From contig CAIUCH010000059.1 of the NCBI GenBank assembly GCA_903897605.1, positions 1 through 64,000 of the forward strand: DNA of 64,000 nucleotides. The letters are read 5' to 3'. Positions 46,122 through 57,939 of the stretch are shown piece by piece. The DNA is from an uncultured Alphaproteobacteria bacterium. GTDB taxonomy: Bacteria; Pseudomonadota; Alphaproteobacteria; Micropepsales; Micropepsaceae. Every line of letters begins with the position of its first letter. Positions within the stretch are counted from its first letter, which is position 1. The translations under genes were made by a program, and so were the position numbers. The notes beneath the pieces were generated by a model that had not been told where the DNA came from, searched no databases, and saw nothing but the letters and a program-made list of their open reading frames with translations.

Positions 46122-46580
46122 CTATTCGTCCAAATCTGAGCAATCGCTGGCAATTCTGGTGTGCAAGGTCGCAAGCCGATAATCCTTTCGGGGCCCGGTC
46201 ACCTGCCACACTGTGATGAAGCAACTCTCGTGAAAAGCGCGATACCTTCCGCGATAATAGTCGCGTGCGCAGTGATGCAGGATATTGGCCGTGCCGGACG
46301 CAAGATCGAGTTCGTGAAATCTGGTTCCGTCCGCATGACGCATCTCTCCGGCTGTCGGCCGATCGATCACAAGATGATAACGGCGAATTGCATGACCCAG
46401 ATAAGATCCGAACCGCAAATCGCCACTCTCATCATAAGCCAGGCCATCCGTCGCCGGCGCGAATGTCGCGTATCCCGTCAGCCGGCCGATGATACCGAGC
46501 CGGACATCGCCGATCCGCCGCGAGATGCGCCATCTTCCGGCTAGGAATGCGCGAAGATTGGCGACGGGGTAGGGCATCAC
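46122..46580 (-). CDS. DUF6314 family protein
   Basis: 152 aa, soluble, lipocalin-like beta-rich protein of DUF6314: NLRAFLAGRWRISRRIGDVR, GYATFAPATDGLAYDESGDL, FHELDLASGTANILHHCARD, ITVWQVTGPRKDYRLATLHT. The WQVTGPRKDY segment is the family hallmark, common in alphaproteobacteria and actinobacteria. Function is unknown. It is divergent from the FAD oxidase across a ~130-base gap. Confidence 0.85.
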   Translation of the reverse strand: MMPYPVANLRAFLAGRWRISRRIGDVRLGIIGRLTGYATFAPATDGLAYDESGDLRFGSYLGHAIRRYHLVIDRPTAGEMRHADGTRFHELDLASGTANILHHCARDYYRGRYRAFHESCFITVWQVTGPRKDYRLATLHTRIASDCSDLDE

Positions 46581-46710
46581 AATACCTGAACCAAGCCGCT
46601 GGACGGGCCCGCGATGATTCCATACCCGCCTCCTCTTCGCTGGACAATTGCGATCGGATCGGAAGTGGTTCTAGTGTGGCCACAGAGACATATCGAACCG
46701 GATCGCGGAC

Positions 46711-48495
46711 ATGAGACTGAGCCGGCGGAAATTGTTGCAAGGCGCGGCGGTCTTGTCGGTCATGCCGGTTCTGCCCGCAGGCGCGGCTCCCTTTCGCCGC
46801 GTGCGCCCAGGCGAGGCGGCGTGGCCGATGGCCCAGCAATGGGATGCGCTGAATAGCCAGGTCGGCGGCAATCTGGTGAAACCTGCCCATCTTTTCGGCG
46901 CCTGTAAGATCAATGACGGGGGAACCGATTGCGCGGCGGCGACCGGACAACTCGCCAATCCCTATTTCATCGGCGATCAAGCGGGCGGCACGCAGGTTTC
47001 GGGCTGGTTGGGTGCCTGGTCGCCAACGCCATCCGTCTATGCGGTGGCCGCGCGCAACGCCCAGGATGTCGTGGCGGCGGTCAATTTCGCCCGCGACCAC
47101 AAGCTTCGCCTGGTGGTCAAAGGCGGCGGTCATTCCTATCAGGGTACCTCCAATGCGCCGGACTCCCTGCTGGTGTGGACACGCCCGATGCACGCCATCA
47201 CCCTGCACGACCAGTTCGTGCCGCAAGGCAGCGGCGCCGCGGCGGCGCCCGCCGTCACCATCGAAGCGGGCGCGATGTGGGTGGATGCCTATGACGCGGT
47301 GACGACCAAGGCGCATCGCTATGTCCAGGGCGGCGGCTGCATGACGGTGGGCGTGGCGGGATTGATCCAGAGCGGCGGTTTCGGCTCCTTCTCCAAACGC
47401 TACGGCTCGGCAGCGGCAAATCTGCTGGAAGCCGAAATCGTCACCGCCGACGGCAAGCGGCGCACCGTCAACGCGGCGCAAGATGCCGACCTGTTCTGGG
47501 GCCTGAAAGGCGGTGGCGGCGGCAGTTTGGGCGCGGTCACCAAGGTTGCCTTGCGGACGCACGATCTGCCGGAATATTTCGGCTATGTCGCATGCCAGAT
47601 CCGCGCCAATTCACCGGAGGATTTCCGCAAACTGCTGGCAAATTTTGTGGATTTCTATGCCGGCAATTTGTTCAACCCGCATTGGGGCGAAGGCATCACC
47701 ATCTCGTCCGAGAATATTCTCGACATCTCGATGGCATCGCAGGGGCTGAATACAGAGGAAGCGCGCGCAACCTGGAAACCATTCCTGGATTGGGTCGCGG
47801 CGCAAGGAACATCATTCTCCGCAACGCCGCGGATCGGCAGCGACACCGCATTCAGCTATTGGGATGTCCAGGCGATGCGCAAGGCGGGCTCGCATGCAAT
47901 CCAATTGGACAATCGTCCCGGTGCCAATCCCGCCCATGGCTGGTGGGCCGGCGATGAGGGGCAGGTTGGCGCGTTTCTCTATGGCTATGACTCGCTCTGG
48001 CTGCCGAAATCCCTGCTCGAACCGGCGGCGCGGCCAAAGTTGGCCGAGGCATTGTTCGCCGCCAGCCGCGACATGATCATTCGTCTTCATTTCAACAAGG
48101 GACTTGCCGGCGCGCCGTCCGAAGCCATCGCGCGGGCGCGCGACACGGCCACCAATCCCAAGGTGCTGGATGCCTTCTGCCTTGCCATCATCGCCACCGG
48201 CGGCGCGCCGCGTTATCCAGGCCTGAAGCCGCCTGACGACTCGGCAAAAGCCGCAAGCGACGCCAAGGACGTGGATCGGGCCACCGAGATCCTCCGGGCC
48301 ATCGCGCCGGACGCCGGCTCTTATGTTTCGGAAAGCAATTTCTTCAACGCCAACTGGCGCCAGGAATTCTGGGGCGGCAATTACCGCAAGCTCGCGGCGG
48401 TCAAGGCCAAGTACGACCCCGGCGGTCTCTTCACCGTCCATCACGGCGTCGGCAGCGAAGCCTGGAGCGATGACGGCTTCACGCGGCGCGCCTGA
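46711..48495 (+). CDS. Secreted FAD-dependent oxidase of the VAO/BBE family (probably bicovalent flavin)
   Basis: 594 aa with a Tat signal (LSRRKLLQGAAVLSVMPVLPA). FAD-binding PCMH domain: DVVAAVNFARDHKLRLVVKG, GGGHSYQGTSN with the His that carries 8-alpha-histidyl FAD, and later GGGCMTVGVAGLIQSGGFGS, whose Cys is positioned for a 6-S-cysteinyl link, then LLEAEIVTADGKRRTVNAAQ. The C-terminal BBE segment is FNANWRQEFWGGNYRKLAAV, followed by KYDPGGLFTVHHGVG. Relatives oxidise sugars or alcohols and release hydrogen peroxide. The substrate is unknown. Single gene, divergent from DUF6314 and upstream of purB by 36 bases. Confidence 0.9.
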   Translation: MRLSRRKLLQGAAVLSVMPVLPAGAAPFRRVRPGEAAWPMAQQWDALNSQVGGNLVKPAHLFGACKINDGGTDCAAATGQLANPYFIGDQAGGTQVSGWLGAWSPTPSVYAVAARNAQDVVAAVNFARDHKLRLVVKGGGHSYQGTSNAPDSLLVWTRPMHAITLHDQFVPQGSGAAAAPAVTIEAGAMWVDAYDAVTTKAHRYVQGGGCMTVGVAGLIQSGGFGSFSKRYGSAAANLLEAEIVTADGKRRTVNAAQDADLFWGLKGGGGGSLGAVTKVALRTHDLPEYFGYVACQIRANSPEDFRKLLANFVDFYAGNLFNPHWGEGITISSENILDISMASQGLNTEEARATWKPFLDWVAAQGTSFSATPRIGSDTAFSYWDVQAMRKAGSHAIQLDNRPGANPAHGWWAGDEGQVGAFLYGYDSLWLPKSLLEPAARPKLAEALFAASRDMIIRLHFNKGLAGAPSEAIARARDTATNPKVLDAFCLAIIATGGAPRYPGLKPPDDSAKAASDAKDVDRATEILRAIAPDAGSYVSESNFFNANWRQEFWGGNYRKLAAVKAKYDPGGLFTVHHGVGSEAWSDDGFTRRA

Positions 48496-48531
48496 CGGTC
48501 TAAAAGCCTCCCGCAACAGACGGACATTCCC

Positions 48532-49836
48532 ATGATCCCCCGCTATGCCCGCGAACAGATGGTTTCGATCTGGTCGCCCGAAACCAAATTCCGCATCTGG
48601 TTCGAGATCGAGGCCCATGCCACCGACGCCTTGGCCGAGTTGGGCGTGGTGCCCAAGGAAGCCGCCGCCAAGGTCTGGGAAAAAGGCCGCAACGCCAAAT
48701 TCGATGTGGCGCGGATCGACGAGATCGAGCGCGAGGTCAAGCACGACGTCATCGCCTTTCTCACCCATCTGTCCGAGATCGTGGGCCCGGAAGCGCGCTT
48801 TGTGCATCAGGGCATGACGTCATCGGATGTGCTGGACACTTGCCTGAACGTCCAGTTGATGCGCGCCGCGGACCTGCTGATCGAGGATACCGACGCTCTG
48901 CTGGCGGCGTTGAAAAAGCGCGCCTTTGAATACAAGACCACGCCCACGATCGGGCGCAGTCATGGCATCCATGCCGAGCCCACCACCTTCGGCATCAAGC
49001 TGGCCACCTATTTCGCGGAATTCACCCGCGCCCGGCAACGCCTGGTGACGGCACGGGCGGAAATCGCCACCTGCGCCATTTCCGGCGCCGTCGGCACCTT
49101 CGCCAATATCGATCCCAAGGTCGAAGAGTATGTCGCCAAAATGATGGGTCTTTCGGTCGAGCCGATCTCGACTCAAATCATTCCGCGCGACCGCCATGCC
49201 GCCTATTTCGCGGCACTGGGCGTGGTGGCGTCGTCGCTGGAGCGGCTGGCGATCGAAATCCGCCATCTGCAGCGCACCGAAGTGCTGGAAGCGGAGGAAT
49301 ATTTCTCGCCGGGGCAGAAAGGCTCCAGCGCCATGCCGCACAAGCGCAATCCAGTGCTGACGGAAAACGTCACCGGTCTGGCCCGCATGGTGCGCGCCTA
49401 TGCCCTGCCCGCGATGGAGAATGTGGCGCTGTGGCACGAGCGCGACATCTCCCACTCCTCGGTCGAACGTTATATCGGCCCCGACGCCACCATCACTTTG
49501 GACTTTGCGCTCGCCCGCATGACCGGCGTGGTCCAGAAGCTGGTGGTCTATCCCGTCCGCATGCAGGAAAATCTCGACCGCACCCATGGCCTGGTCCACA
49601 GCCAGCGGGTGATGCTGGCGCTGACCCAGGCGGGCGTTTCGCGCGAGGATAGCTACCGGATGGTGCAGCGGAACGCGATGCGGGCCTGGAACGGCGAAGG
49701 CAACCTGCTGGACCTGCTGAAGGCGGATCCCGACGTCGCCAAGGCGTTGCCGGCGCCGCAACTGGAGGCGATGTTCGACCTCGGCTACCATTTGAAACAG
49801 GTGGACACCATCTTCGCTCGGGTGTTCGGAAGCTAA
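48532..49836 (+). CDS. purB: Adenylosuccinate lyase
   Basis: Cleaves SAICAR to AICAR and adenylosuccinate to AMP. 434 aa, normal. N-terminal [52 protein letters not shown] with the catalytic His; signature [20 protein letters not shown] (residues ~264-283) with the catalytic Ser. It starts 36 bases after the oxidase stop and opens the purine block, though a structured 172-base gap separates it from purC. Confidence 0.97.
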   Translation: MIPRYAREQMVSIWSPETKFRIWFEIEAHATDALAELGVVPKEAAAKVWEKGRNAKFDVARIDEIEREVKHDVIAFLTHLSEIVGPEARFVHQGMTSSDVLDTCLNVQLMRAADLLIEDTDALLAALKKRAFEYKTTPTIGRSHGIHAEPTTFGIKLATYFAEFTRARQRLVTARAEIATCAISGAVGTFANIDPKVEEYVAKMMGLSVEPISTQIIPRDRHAAYFAALGVVASSLERLAIEIRHLQRTEVLEAEEYFSPGQKGSSAMPHKRNPVLTENVTGLARMVRAYALPAMENVALWHERDISHSSVERYIGPDATITLDFALARMTGVVQKLVVYPVRMQENLDRTHGLVHSQRVMLALTQAGVSREDSYRMVQRNAMRAWNGEGNLLDLLKADPDVAKALPAPQLEAMFDLGYHLKQVDTIFARVFGS

Positions 49837-49856
49837 GTCTCTGTAATAGATGATAT

Positions 49857-49993
49857 TTCCCGACTCCTGTGGACGGGAAGCCGCTATGCGGGCCTGCGGC
49901 TCCGCGAATCATTGCCCCGGGGCCCTCGCGTCCCTAAATTCCAGCCACGCCTGACGGTTAGGCGCAGTTGGTTTGGCCGCGCCTTTTGGCGCG
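49857..49993. other. Structured purB-purC intergenic region
   Basis: Three hairpins without a T-run: TTCCCG/CGGGAA (49857-49879), AGCCGC/GCGGCT (49879-49901) and CGCGCC-TTTT-GGCGCG (49978-49993). The last ends just before the purC ribosome site GAGGA (49996-50000). No known purine or PRPP riboswitch fold was recognised; it may hold the purC promoter. Confidence 0.45.
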
Positions 49994-50008
49994 ACGAGGA
50001 CATTCCCC

Positions 50009-50769
<761 letters not shown>

Positions 50770-50773
<4 letters not shown>

Positions 50774-51009
50774 AGGCGCGTGTTTTTGTGACGTTAAAGA
50801 ACGGCGTTCTGGATCCGCAAGGCAAGGCGATCGGTCATGCCCTCAATGGCCTGGGCTTCGGCGCGGTCGGCGAAGTGCGCCAAGGCAAGGTGATCGACCT
50901 GGATCTTGCCGAGACCGATGCGGCCAAAGCCAAGCTCTCGCTGAAGGAGATGTGCGAAAAGCTGCTCGCCAACACCGTGATCGAGAAATACGAAATCGAG
51001 ATCAGATAG
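50770..51009 (+). CDS. purS: FGAM synthase subunit PurS
   Basis: 79-aa subunit joining PurQ and PurL in the three-part formylglycinamidine ribonucleotide synthase. Core: [55 protein letters not shown]. It overlaps purC by 4 bases. Unusually, a DUF2059 gene rather than purQ follows, after 11 bases. Confidence 0.96.
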
Positions 51010-51020
51010 GCGTTTCGTCC

Positions 51021-51569
51021 ATGTTCAAGGCCGCGCAGCTTGTCGGTGTTCCGGTTCTGCTTCTGCTTGCCCTGCGCCCGTCCCTTGCCCAGACCATGAC
51101 GGAGCAATTGCTGGCGCAGTCGCCAGAACAAGTGGCGGCGCTGAAGAGCGATCCCCATGTCGCCAAAGCGATGAAGCTTCTCGAAGTCTCGGATTCCCGC
51201 GCCGGAATTTTGAAGAAAGCCGATGGCGTGCTGGACGCCGTGGTCCAGTCCGAGCAGCATGAGCATCCCGGACAGAATGCGCTGTTCTGGAATGCCTTTC
51301 GCGACCGGGTGCGGGTCCAGATCCAGGATGAGACCGACGCGTTCGTGCTTCTTTCCGCCCAGCTTTATGCCACCCGCTTCACGGATGGCGAACTCGACCA
51401 GCTGATCGCTTTTTATTCCACCGGCATCGGCGCCAAATATTTCAAGGAACGCGCCGCCCTCGATCGCCAGGAAATCGATCTGGCCTCGGCCTGGAGCGAG
51501 CGGGTTACACCGAGAGTGTTGGAGAAGGTACGCGCGAGCATGAATGCCGGCAAAGGAAAGGCGCAATGA
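51021..51569 (+). CDS. Secreted DUF2059 protein inside the pur operon
   Basis: 182 aa from ATG 51021 with a signal peptide ([23 protein letters not shown] cleavage). It is helical throughout; the C-terminal region [20 protein letters not shown] is the DUF2059 signature (F..P.G). The family has no proven function. The gene sits between purS and purQ, and its stop overlaps the purQ ATG by 4 bases, so it is translationally coupled to purine synthesis although its product is exported. Confidence 0.88.
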   Translation: MFKAAQLVGVPVLLLLALRPSLAQTMTEQLLAQSPEQVAALKSDPHVAKAMKLLEVSDSRAGILKKADGVLDAVVQSEQHEHPGQNALFWNAFRDRVRVQIQDETDAFVLLSAQLYATRFTDGELDQLIAFYSTGIGAKYFKERAALDRQEIDLASAWSERVTPRVLEKVRASMNAGKGKAQ

Positions 51570-52228
51570 AATCCGCCGTGATTGTGTTTCCCGCTTCCAA
51601 CTGCGACCGCGATGCGGCGACAGCGCTGGAAGAGATGACCGGCCAGAAAGCCGCCATGGTCTGGCATCAGGACAGCGAATTGCCGGAGGTCGATCTGGTG
51701 GTGCTGCCGGGCGGCTTTTCCTATGGCGATTATCTGCGCTGCGGCGCCATGGCCAACCAGTCCGCCGTGATGAAGGCGGTCAAGGCGCATGCCCAAAGAG
51801 GCGGCGCGGTGCTGGGCATTTGCAACGGCTTTCAGGTGCTGACGGAATCGGGCCTGTTGCCCGGTGCCTTGATGCGCAATGCCGGTCTCAAATTCGTCTG
51901 CAAGCCCGTGACCTTGTCGGTGGAGGAAACCCAATCCGCCTTTACCCGCAAATATGACAAGGGCCAGAATGTGAGTTTTCCCGTCGCCCATGGCGAAGGC
52001 AATTACTATGCTGATGACGAGACCTTGAACCGGCTGGAAGGCGAAGGCCGGGTGATGTTCCGCTACCGGGACAATCCCAACGGCTCGGCCCGTGACATCG
52101 CCGGCATCCTCAACGAAAAGCGCAATGTGTTGGGCCTGATGCCCCATCCCGAGCGCGTCGTCGATCCCCTCACCGGCGGCACCGACGGCCGCGCCCTGTT
52201 CCAGAGTTTGATCGAAGCGCTCTCATGA
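51566..52228 (+). CDS. purQ: FGAM synthase glutaminase subunit PurQ
   Basis: Class I glutamine amidotransferase supplying ammonia to PurL. 220 aa. [40 protein letters not shown], nucleophile Cys in [19 protein letters not shown], catalytic His/Glu in [15 protein letters not shown]. It starts inside the DUF2059 stop and is followed by purL after 13 bases. Confidence 0.97.
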   Translation: MKSAVIVFPASNCDRDAATALEEMTGQKAAMVWHQDSELPEVDLVVLPGGFSYGDYLRCGAMANQSAVMKAVKAHAQRGGAVLGICNGFQVLTESGLLPGALMRNAGLKFVCKPVTLSVEETQSAFTRKYDKGQNVSFPVAHGEGNYYADDETLNRLEGEGRVMFRYRDNPNGSARDIAGILNEKRNVLGLMPHPERVVDPLTGGTDGRALFQSLIEALS

Positions 52229-52241
52229 TTAAGAAGTTGGC

Positions 52242-54439
<2,198 letters not shown>

Positions 54440-54446
<7 letters not shown>

Positions 54447-54488
54447 TGGGGCAAATTGATGGGCAAATTGATGAGGGCGAATTGAGGA
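54440..54488. repeat. Short degenerate tandem repeat over the purL stop
   Basis: Four copies of AATTGATGGGGCA-like units starting at 54441, 54454, 54466 and 54480, period about 12-14 bases. Each carries an in-frame-looking TGA. Probably replication slippage. Confidence 0.6.
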
Positions 54489-54502
54489 CGACTTTTTCTA
54501 AT

Positions 54503-54528
54503 GTCCTATCGCTTCGCTACTTGAGGAC
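54503..54528. repeat. 26-base palindromic repeat, copy 2 (before bolA)
   Basis: Outer arms GTCCT (54503-54507) and AGGAC (54524-54528), core CGCTTCGCTACTTG. The 3-prime arm contains the bolA ribosome site GAGGA (54523-54527), so folding would hide it. Copy 1 is at 13712-13737. Confidence 0.7.
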
Positions 54529-54534
54529 CAAGCC

Positions 54535-54768
54535 ATGGGCATGAAGGCAAGTGAGATCGAGGCTTACATTAAGGAGGCGTTTCCCGACGCCGATATCAAG
54601 ATTAAGGATCTGGCGGGTGATGACAATCATTTCGCCGCCGTGATTTCCTCTGCCGCCTTCAAGGGCAAGAGCCGTGTCGCCCAGCATCAGATGGTCTATG
54701 CCGCGCTCAAGGGTCATATGGGCGGCACCTTGCACGCCCTACAATTGCAGACCACCGCCAAGGACTAG
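54535..54768 (+). CDS. BolA-family protein
   Basis: 77-aa BolA/IbaG-like protein. Core KASEIEAYIKEAFPDADIKI, then DNHFAAVISSAAFKGKSRVA with the conserved His region and QHQMVYAALKGHMGGTLHAL. BolA proteins form Fe-S bridged dimers with CGFS glutaredoxins; such a partner (grxD) is encoded ~1 kb downstream. Start ATG 54535, with ATG 54541 as an alternative; GAGGA lies 7 bases upstream, inside a palindrome. Confidence 0.95.
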   Translation: MGMKASEIEAYIKEAFPDADIKIKDLAGDDNHFAAVISSAAFKGKSRVAQHQMVYAALKGHMGGTLHALQLQTTAKD

Positions 54769-54778
54769 GCACCACGGT

Positions 54779-55705
54779 CTAGAACAGGTCGCCCCAATCA
54801 TTCTTGCGCGCCTGCCGGAATGCATCCTTCTCGCGGCGGGGAACAAATTGGTCGCGCAGGCCCGGCGCCGCGCACAAGGACAGGGTCATGCCGGGTTTGG
54901 TCTCGACCGGCGGCTTGATGATCCGCGCAACCGCGCCCCGTTTCACCGGCAGGCGCGACACCGCGACATAGGCATAGCGCTCGTCCTCAAACGGCACGCG
55001 CGCGCCCTTGGCGATCATGTGATCGCGCGAGCGCGGCAGCCTTTGCGAGAAGTGACACCAATCGGGCGGATCGAGCGGACATTCCTTGTCATGGGTGCAG
55101 GGCGCGGCCACATTCCCGCCTGCTTCGATCAACGCCGCCCGCGCGGCGCGGATGCGGGCGAACCCCGCCGGCGTGCCGGGCTCGATCAGAACCAGCATGC
55201 CGTCCGCCGCTTCCCATAAGCCGCGCGCCGCCCGCGCGGCCTGGCCTTCGGGCAATTCGGCCAGCACATAGCTGGCCGTCACCAGATCGGCGTTCGGCTT
55301 GGCAGCCTCCAGATTGCCGACGATGATCCTGGTGTCCGGCATCAGCTTTGCCGCCAGGTCGCGGAAAACCGCATTGGGTTCGATCAGGGTGATCGCGCCA
55401 AGCGCGGGCCAGATATCGCGCGCCGCCCAGGCGAGGGTGCCCGGACCTGCCCCGACATCGAGCAGGTTTGCGGGTGAATATTCCGGGAGGACCTCCATCA
55501 CCCGTTCCAGAACGGCATGGCCCGCGGCATAGGTGGCGGGACAGCGCGTCACCAGATAGGCCAGCGCATCGGCATGGGTGGCAATACCCGCCGAGGTTCC
55601 GCCGCTGCGATAAATGCTGGTTAACTTGGCGGCGCGCTGCTCCAGCTCCTTGCGCGAAACCCCTTCCAGCAGCATGGCAATTGCGGCATTCCGCGCCGGG
55701 GTCAT
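54779..55705 (-). CDS. Rsm22-like small-subunit rRNA methyltransferase-family protein
   Basis: 308 aa, homologous to mitochondrial Rsm22/METTL17. SAM-binding-type DVGAGPGTLAWAARDIWPAL (residues ~90-109), VTASYVLAELPEGQ, LVLIEPGTPAGFARIRAARA, and the Fe-S-type Cys cluster in APCTHDKECPLDPPDWCHFS. METTL17/Rsm22 is linked to small-ribosomal-subunit assembly; the bacterial role is less clear. It lies opposite and between bolA and grxD; the Cys pattern suggests an Fe-S protein beside Fe-S delivery genes. Confidence 0.9.
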   Translation of the reverse strand: MTPARNAAIAMLLEGVSRKELEQRAAKLTSIYRSGGTSAGIATHADALAYLVTRCPATYAAGHAVLERVMEVLPEYSPANLLDVGAGPGTLAWAARDIWPALGAITLIEPNAVFRDLAAKLMPDTRIIVGNLEAAKPNADLVTASYVLAELPEGQAARAARGLWEAADGMLVLIEPGTPAGFARIRAARAALIEAGGNVAAPCTHDKECPLDPPDWCHFSQRLPRSRDHMIAKGARVPFEDERYAYVAVSRLPVKRGAVARIIKPPVETKPGMTLSLCAAPGLRDQFVPRREKDAFRQARKNDWGDLF

Positions 55706-55770
55706 GGCGCCGCCTTGACCCTTGACGGGGTGGTGCTTAGATCATGTCGGCTTTTCAAAGGGTCCGTCCC

Positions 55771-56106
55771 ATGTCCGATATTCAGGCGCGCATTGCCGAA
55801 GATGTGAAGAACAATGACGTGCTGCTCTACATGAAGGGCACGCCGGTGTTTCCGCAATGCGGATTCTCGTCCATGACGGTGCAGATTCTTTCCCATCTGG
55901 GCGTGAAGTTCAAAGCCGTGGACGTTCTGGCCAACCCGGAGATCCGCCAGGGGATCAAGGAATTCTCCAACTGGCCCACTGTCCCGCAGCTCTATGTGAA
56001 GGGCGAATTTGTCGGCGGCGCCGATATTCTGCGCGAGATGTTCGAGGCCGAAGAACTGGGCCCCTTCCTGGCCGAACGCGGCGTTGCGCTGGAGCCGACA
56101 GCTTAG
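55771..56106 (+). CDS. grxD: Monothiol (CGFS) glutaredoxin
   Basis: 111 aa from ATG 55771 (MSDIQARIAEDVKNNDVLLY); an ATG at 55744 would add nine residues. Active site PQCGFSSM (CGFS, Fe-S carrier type), glutathione site SNWPTVPQLYVKGEFVGGAD. It delivers Fe-S clusters and pairs with BolA proteins; bolA is upstream across the opposed Rsm22 gene. Confidence 0.96.
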   Translation: MSDIQARIAEDVKNNDVLLYMKGTPVFPQCGFSSMTVQILSHLGVKFKAVDVLANPEIRQGIKEFSNWPTVPQLYVKGEFVGGADILREMFEAEELGPFLAERGVALEPTA

Positions 56107-56159
56107 TTTTAATGGTCGCGCGGCCGGACGGAAAACCGATCGCCCGCTGACGCAGGCTT

Positions 56160-56804
56160 TCACTTTTCCTGGCCGTCGCTCCGATCGAAATGCCGTGCCC
56201 AGACCGGCGCGATGGCCGGCCGTTTTGACACGGCCGCCGCAAGACCGGTGAGGCGCGGCAGATTTGCTTCCCGCCACTCCGAACCGATGCTCCAGCGCGA
56301 AAACATCGCGGCATAGATGTCGAGCAGCGAAAAACCACCCGGCAGCAGGAACGGCCCCGCCAGCACCCGCTCGATCAACAGCAGGCGTTCACGGATGCGC
56401 GAGATCGCGACCTCGCGCAGGGCATCGGCGGCCTCGCCTTCCTGTGCGAACCGCGCGGGATAATCGGCGATTTCGACGAAGGGATAGATTTCGCTGGCCA
56501 TGAAGGCCAGCCAGCGATAGGCGGCGGCGCGGGCCGGCGCGGCCTGCGCCGGCAGCAATCCGCTCTGGGGAAAATGATCCGCCAGGGTGAGCAGGATGGC
56601 CAAGGACTCAGTGACGATCTCGCCTTCCGGCAGGCGCAGTGCCGGAATCTTGCCGCTGGGATTGAGGCTGAGAAAGCGCGGCGCTTTCTGTTCGCCCCGC
56701 TCCAACGAAATCAATTCGAATTCATACGGCGCACCGGCCTCGGCCAGCGCCGCTTCGGCGGAAAAAGCGCCCGATCCCAGATCGCCGTAAAGCCTGTAGG
56801 TCAT
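56160..56804 (-). CDS. Glutathione S-transferase family protein
   Basis: 214 aa from ATG 56804 (MTYRLYGDLGSGAFSAEAAL). N-terminal thioredoxin-like domain with NPSGKIPALRLPEGEIVTES (glutathione-binding cis-Pro and Glu-Ser); C-terminal all-helical domain with FLLPGGFSLLDIYAAMFSRW. The upstream 15-residue extension to 56849 is not GST-like. The substrate is unknown. It lies downstream of rpsD on the same strand, after a terminator. Confidence 0.92.
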   Translation of the reverse strand: MTYRLYGDLGSGAFSAEAALAEAGAPYEFELISLERGEQKAPRFLSLNPSGKIPALRLPEGEIVTESLAILLTLADHFPQSGLLPAQAAPARAAAYRWLAFMASEIYPFVEIADYPARFAQEGEAADALREVAISRIRERLLLIERVLAGPFLLPGGFSLLDIYAAMFSRWSIGSEWREANLPRLTGLAAAVSKRPAIAPVWARHFDRSDGQEK

Positions 56805-56852
56805 GTCTGACCCTTCCCTGTGCACCACCAGACTATCGCGAAGGCGCAAAAG

Positions 56853-56885
56853 AAAAAGTCCGCAAGCGGTACTTGCGGGCTTTGC
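56853..56885 (-). terminator. Rho-independent terminator of rpsD
   Basis: Minus strand: CCGCAAG (56878-56872) pairs with CTTGCGG (56866-56860) around a 5-base loop, followed by a T-run near 56857-56853. Confidence 0.85.
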
Positions 56886-56904
56886 GTTTTGATCTATCCA
56901 CGCG

Positions 56905-57522
56905 CTAGCGCGAGTAGAATTCCACGATCAGATGCGGATGCATCTGCACCGCATACGGCACGTCTGCCAGCTTGGGGGTGCGCAGCAGCTTGGCGGTCAT
57001 CTTGCCGTGATCGACTTCGACATAATCGGGGGTGTCGCGCTCGGCGCTCTTGGAGGCTTCCAGCACCAGCGCCATTTCCTTGGCCTTGGGCGAAAGCTCC
57101 AACGTGTCGGTCGCCTTGACCTGGTACGAAGCGATGGTGACGCGGCGGCCATTCACCCGCACATGGCCATGGCTGACCAGCTGGCGGGCGGCGAACGGTG
57201 TCGGCACGAATTTGGAACGATAGACCACGGTGTCGAGACGGGTCTCGAGCAGACCGATCATGTTCTCGCCGGTATCGCCGGGACGGCGCGAAGCATCGGT
57301 GTAATATTTGCGGAACTGCCGCTCGGTGATGTTGCCGTAATAGCCCTTGAGCTTTTGTTTGGCCTGCAGCTGCGTGCCATAGTCGGAAAGCTTCTTGGCG
57401 CGGCGCTGGCCGTGCTGGCCCGGACCGTAGGAGCGCTTGTTGACCGGGCTTTTCGGGCGGGCCCAGATATTCTCGCCCATGCGGCGGTCAAGTTTGTACT
57501 TGGAATTTTGGCGCTTGGTCAT
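56905..57522 (-). CDS. rpsD: 30S ribosomal protein S4
   Basis: Primary 16S rRNA-binding protein of the 30S body and translational repressor in many bacteria. 205 aa from ATG 57522 ([20 protein letters not shown]), exactly the S4 length. [41 protein letters not shown]4 RNA-binding domain [20 protein letters not shown] and [20 protein letters not shown]. The Zn-type Cys set is absent (C-minus form). The 23-residue upstream extension is not S4. It is monocistronic with its own terminator. Confidence 0.97.
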   Translation of the reverse strand: MTKRQNSKYKLDRRMGENIWARPKSPVNKRSYGPGQHGQRRAKKLSDYGTQLQAKQKLKGYYGNITERQFRKYYTDASRRPGDTGENMIGLLETRLDTVVYRSKFVPTPFAARQLVSHGHVRVNGRRVTIASYQVKATDTLELSPKAKEMALVLEASKSAERDTPDYVEVDHGKMTAKLLRTPKLADVPYAVQMHPHLIVEFYSR

Positions 57523-57741
57523 CGGTCTCTTTCGGGTTTCGTCGGCCAGGGATCTGGAAAGGCGGCGCACTATATGCGGCAAGCCCCCCAAGTCAAACGA
57601 TCACAATCACCGGTTGAGCGTCGCTTTCCTCTCCATGCAAAAACAATGGCTTAGCGATGCCCGCGCCCGCCTTCGGGCACTGGTGCAGTTTGAAAAATAG
57701 CTGTGATTGAAGGGAGGCGGGACCGGGACTAGCATTCCGAT

Positions 57742-57939
57742 ATGGCTACGTTTCGTGTTGTCCAAGTCAGTCAGACCAAGGATTTGAAGCCTGGCGAATT
57801 TTCGGAAGGATGGGCTGTCGAACGGACGGACCCTGACGAAAAGCCGTATATCGTCAGCCGCCTATATCCAACCGAACAAGCCGCCCAGGCGTGCGCCGAA
57901 AAGCGGACGGCACAAGAAATTGATAAGGCCACAGATTAG
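57742..57939 (+). CDS. Small hypothetical protein (65 aa)
   Basis: Not recognised. 65 aa, acidic/polar, FRVVQVSQTKDLKPGEFSEG, then WAVERTDPDEKPYIVSRLYP and a short Ala/Gln/Lys helix. No signal or membrane segment. It is followed directly by a 15-codon frame that looks like a truncated small gene and by decayed mobile-element remnants. Confidence 0.55.
   Translation: MATFRVVQVSQTKDLKPGEFSEGWAVERTDPDEKPYIVSRLYPTEQAAQACAEKRTAQEIDKATD

Noticed and set aside
49857-49993. Purine-type riboswitch before purC
   Set aside because: Hairpins exist, but no conserved purine or PRPP/guanidine aptamer core could be recognised and there is no terminator T-run.
57635-57700. 21-codon frame MQKQWLSDARARLRALVQFEK upstream of the 65-aa gene
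   Set aside because: No ribosome site and no link to a terminator or regulated gene; a chance frame is as likely.
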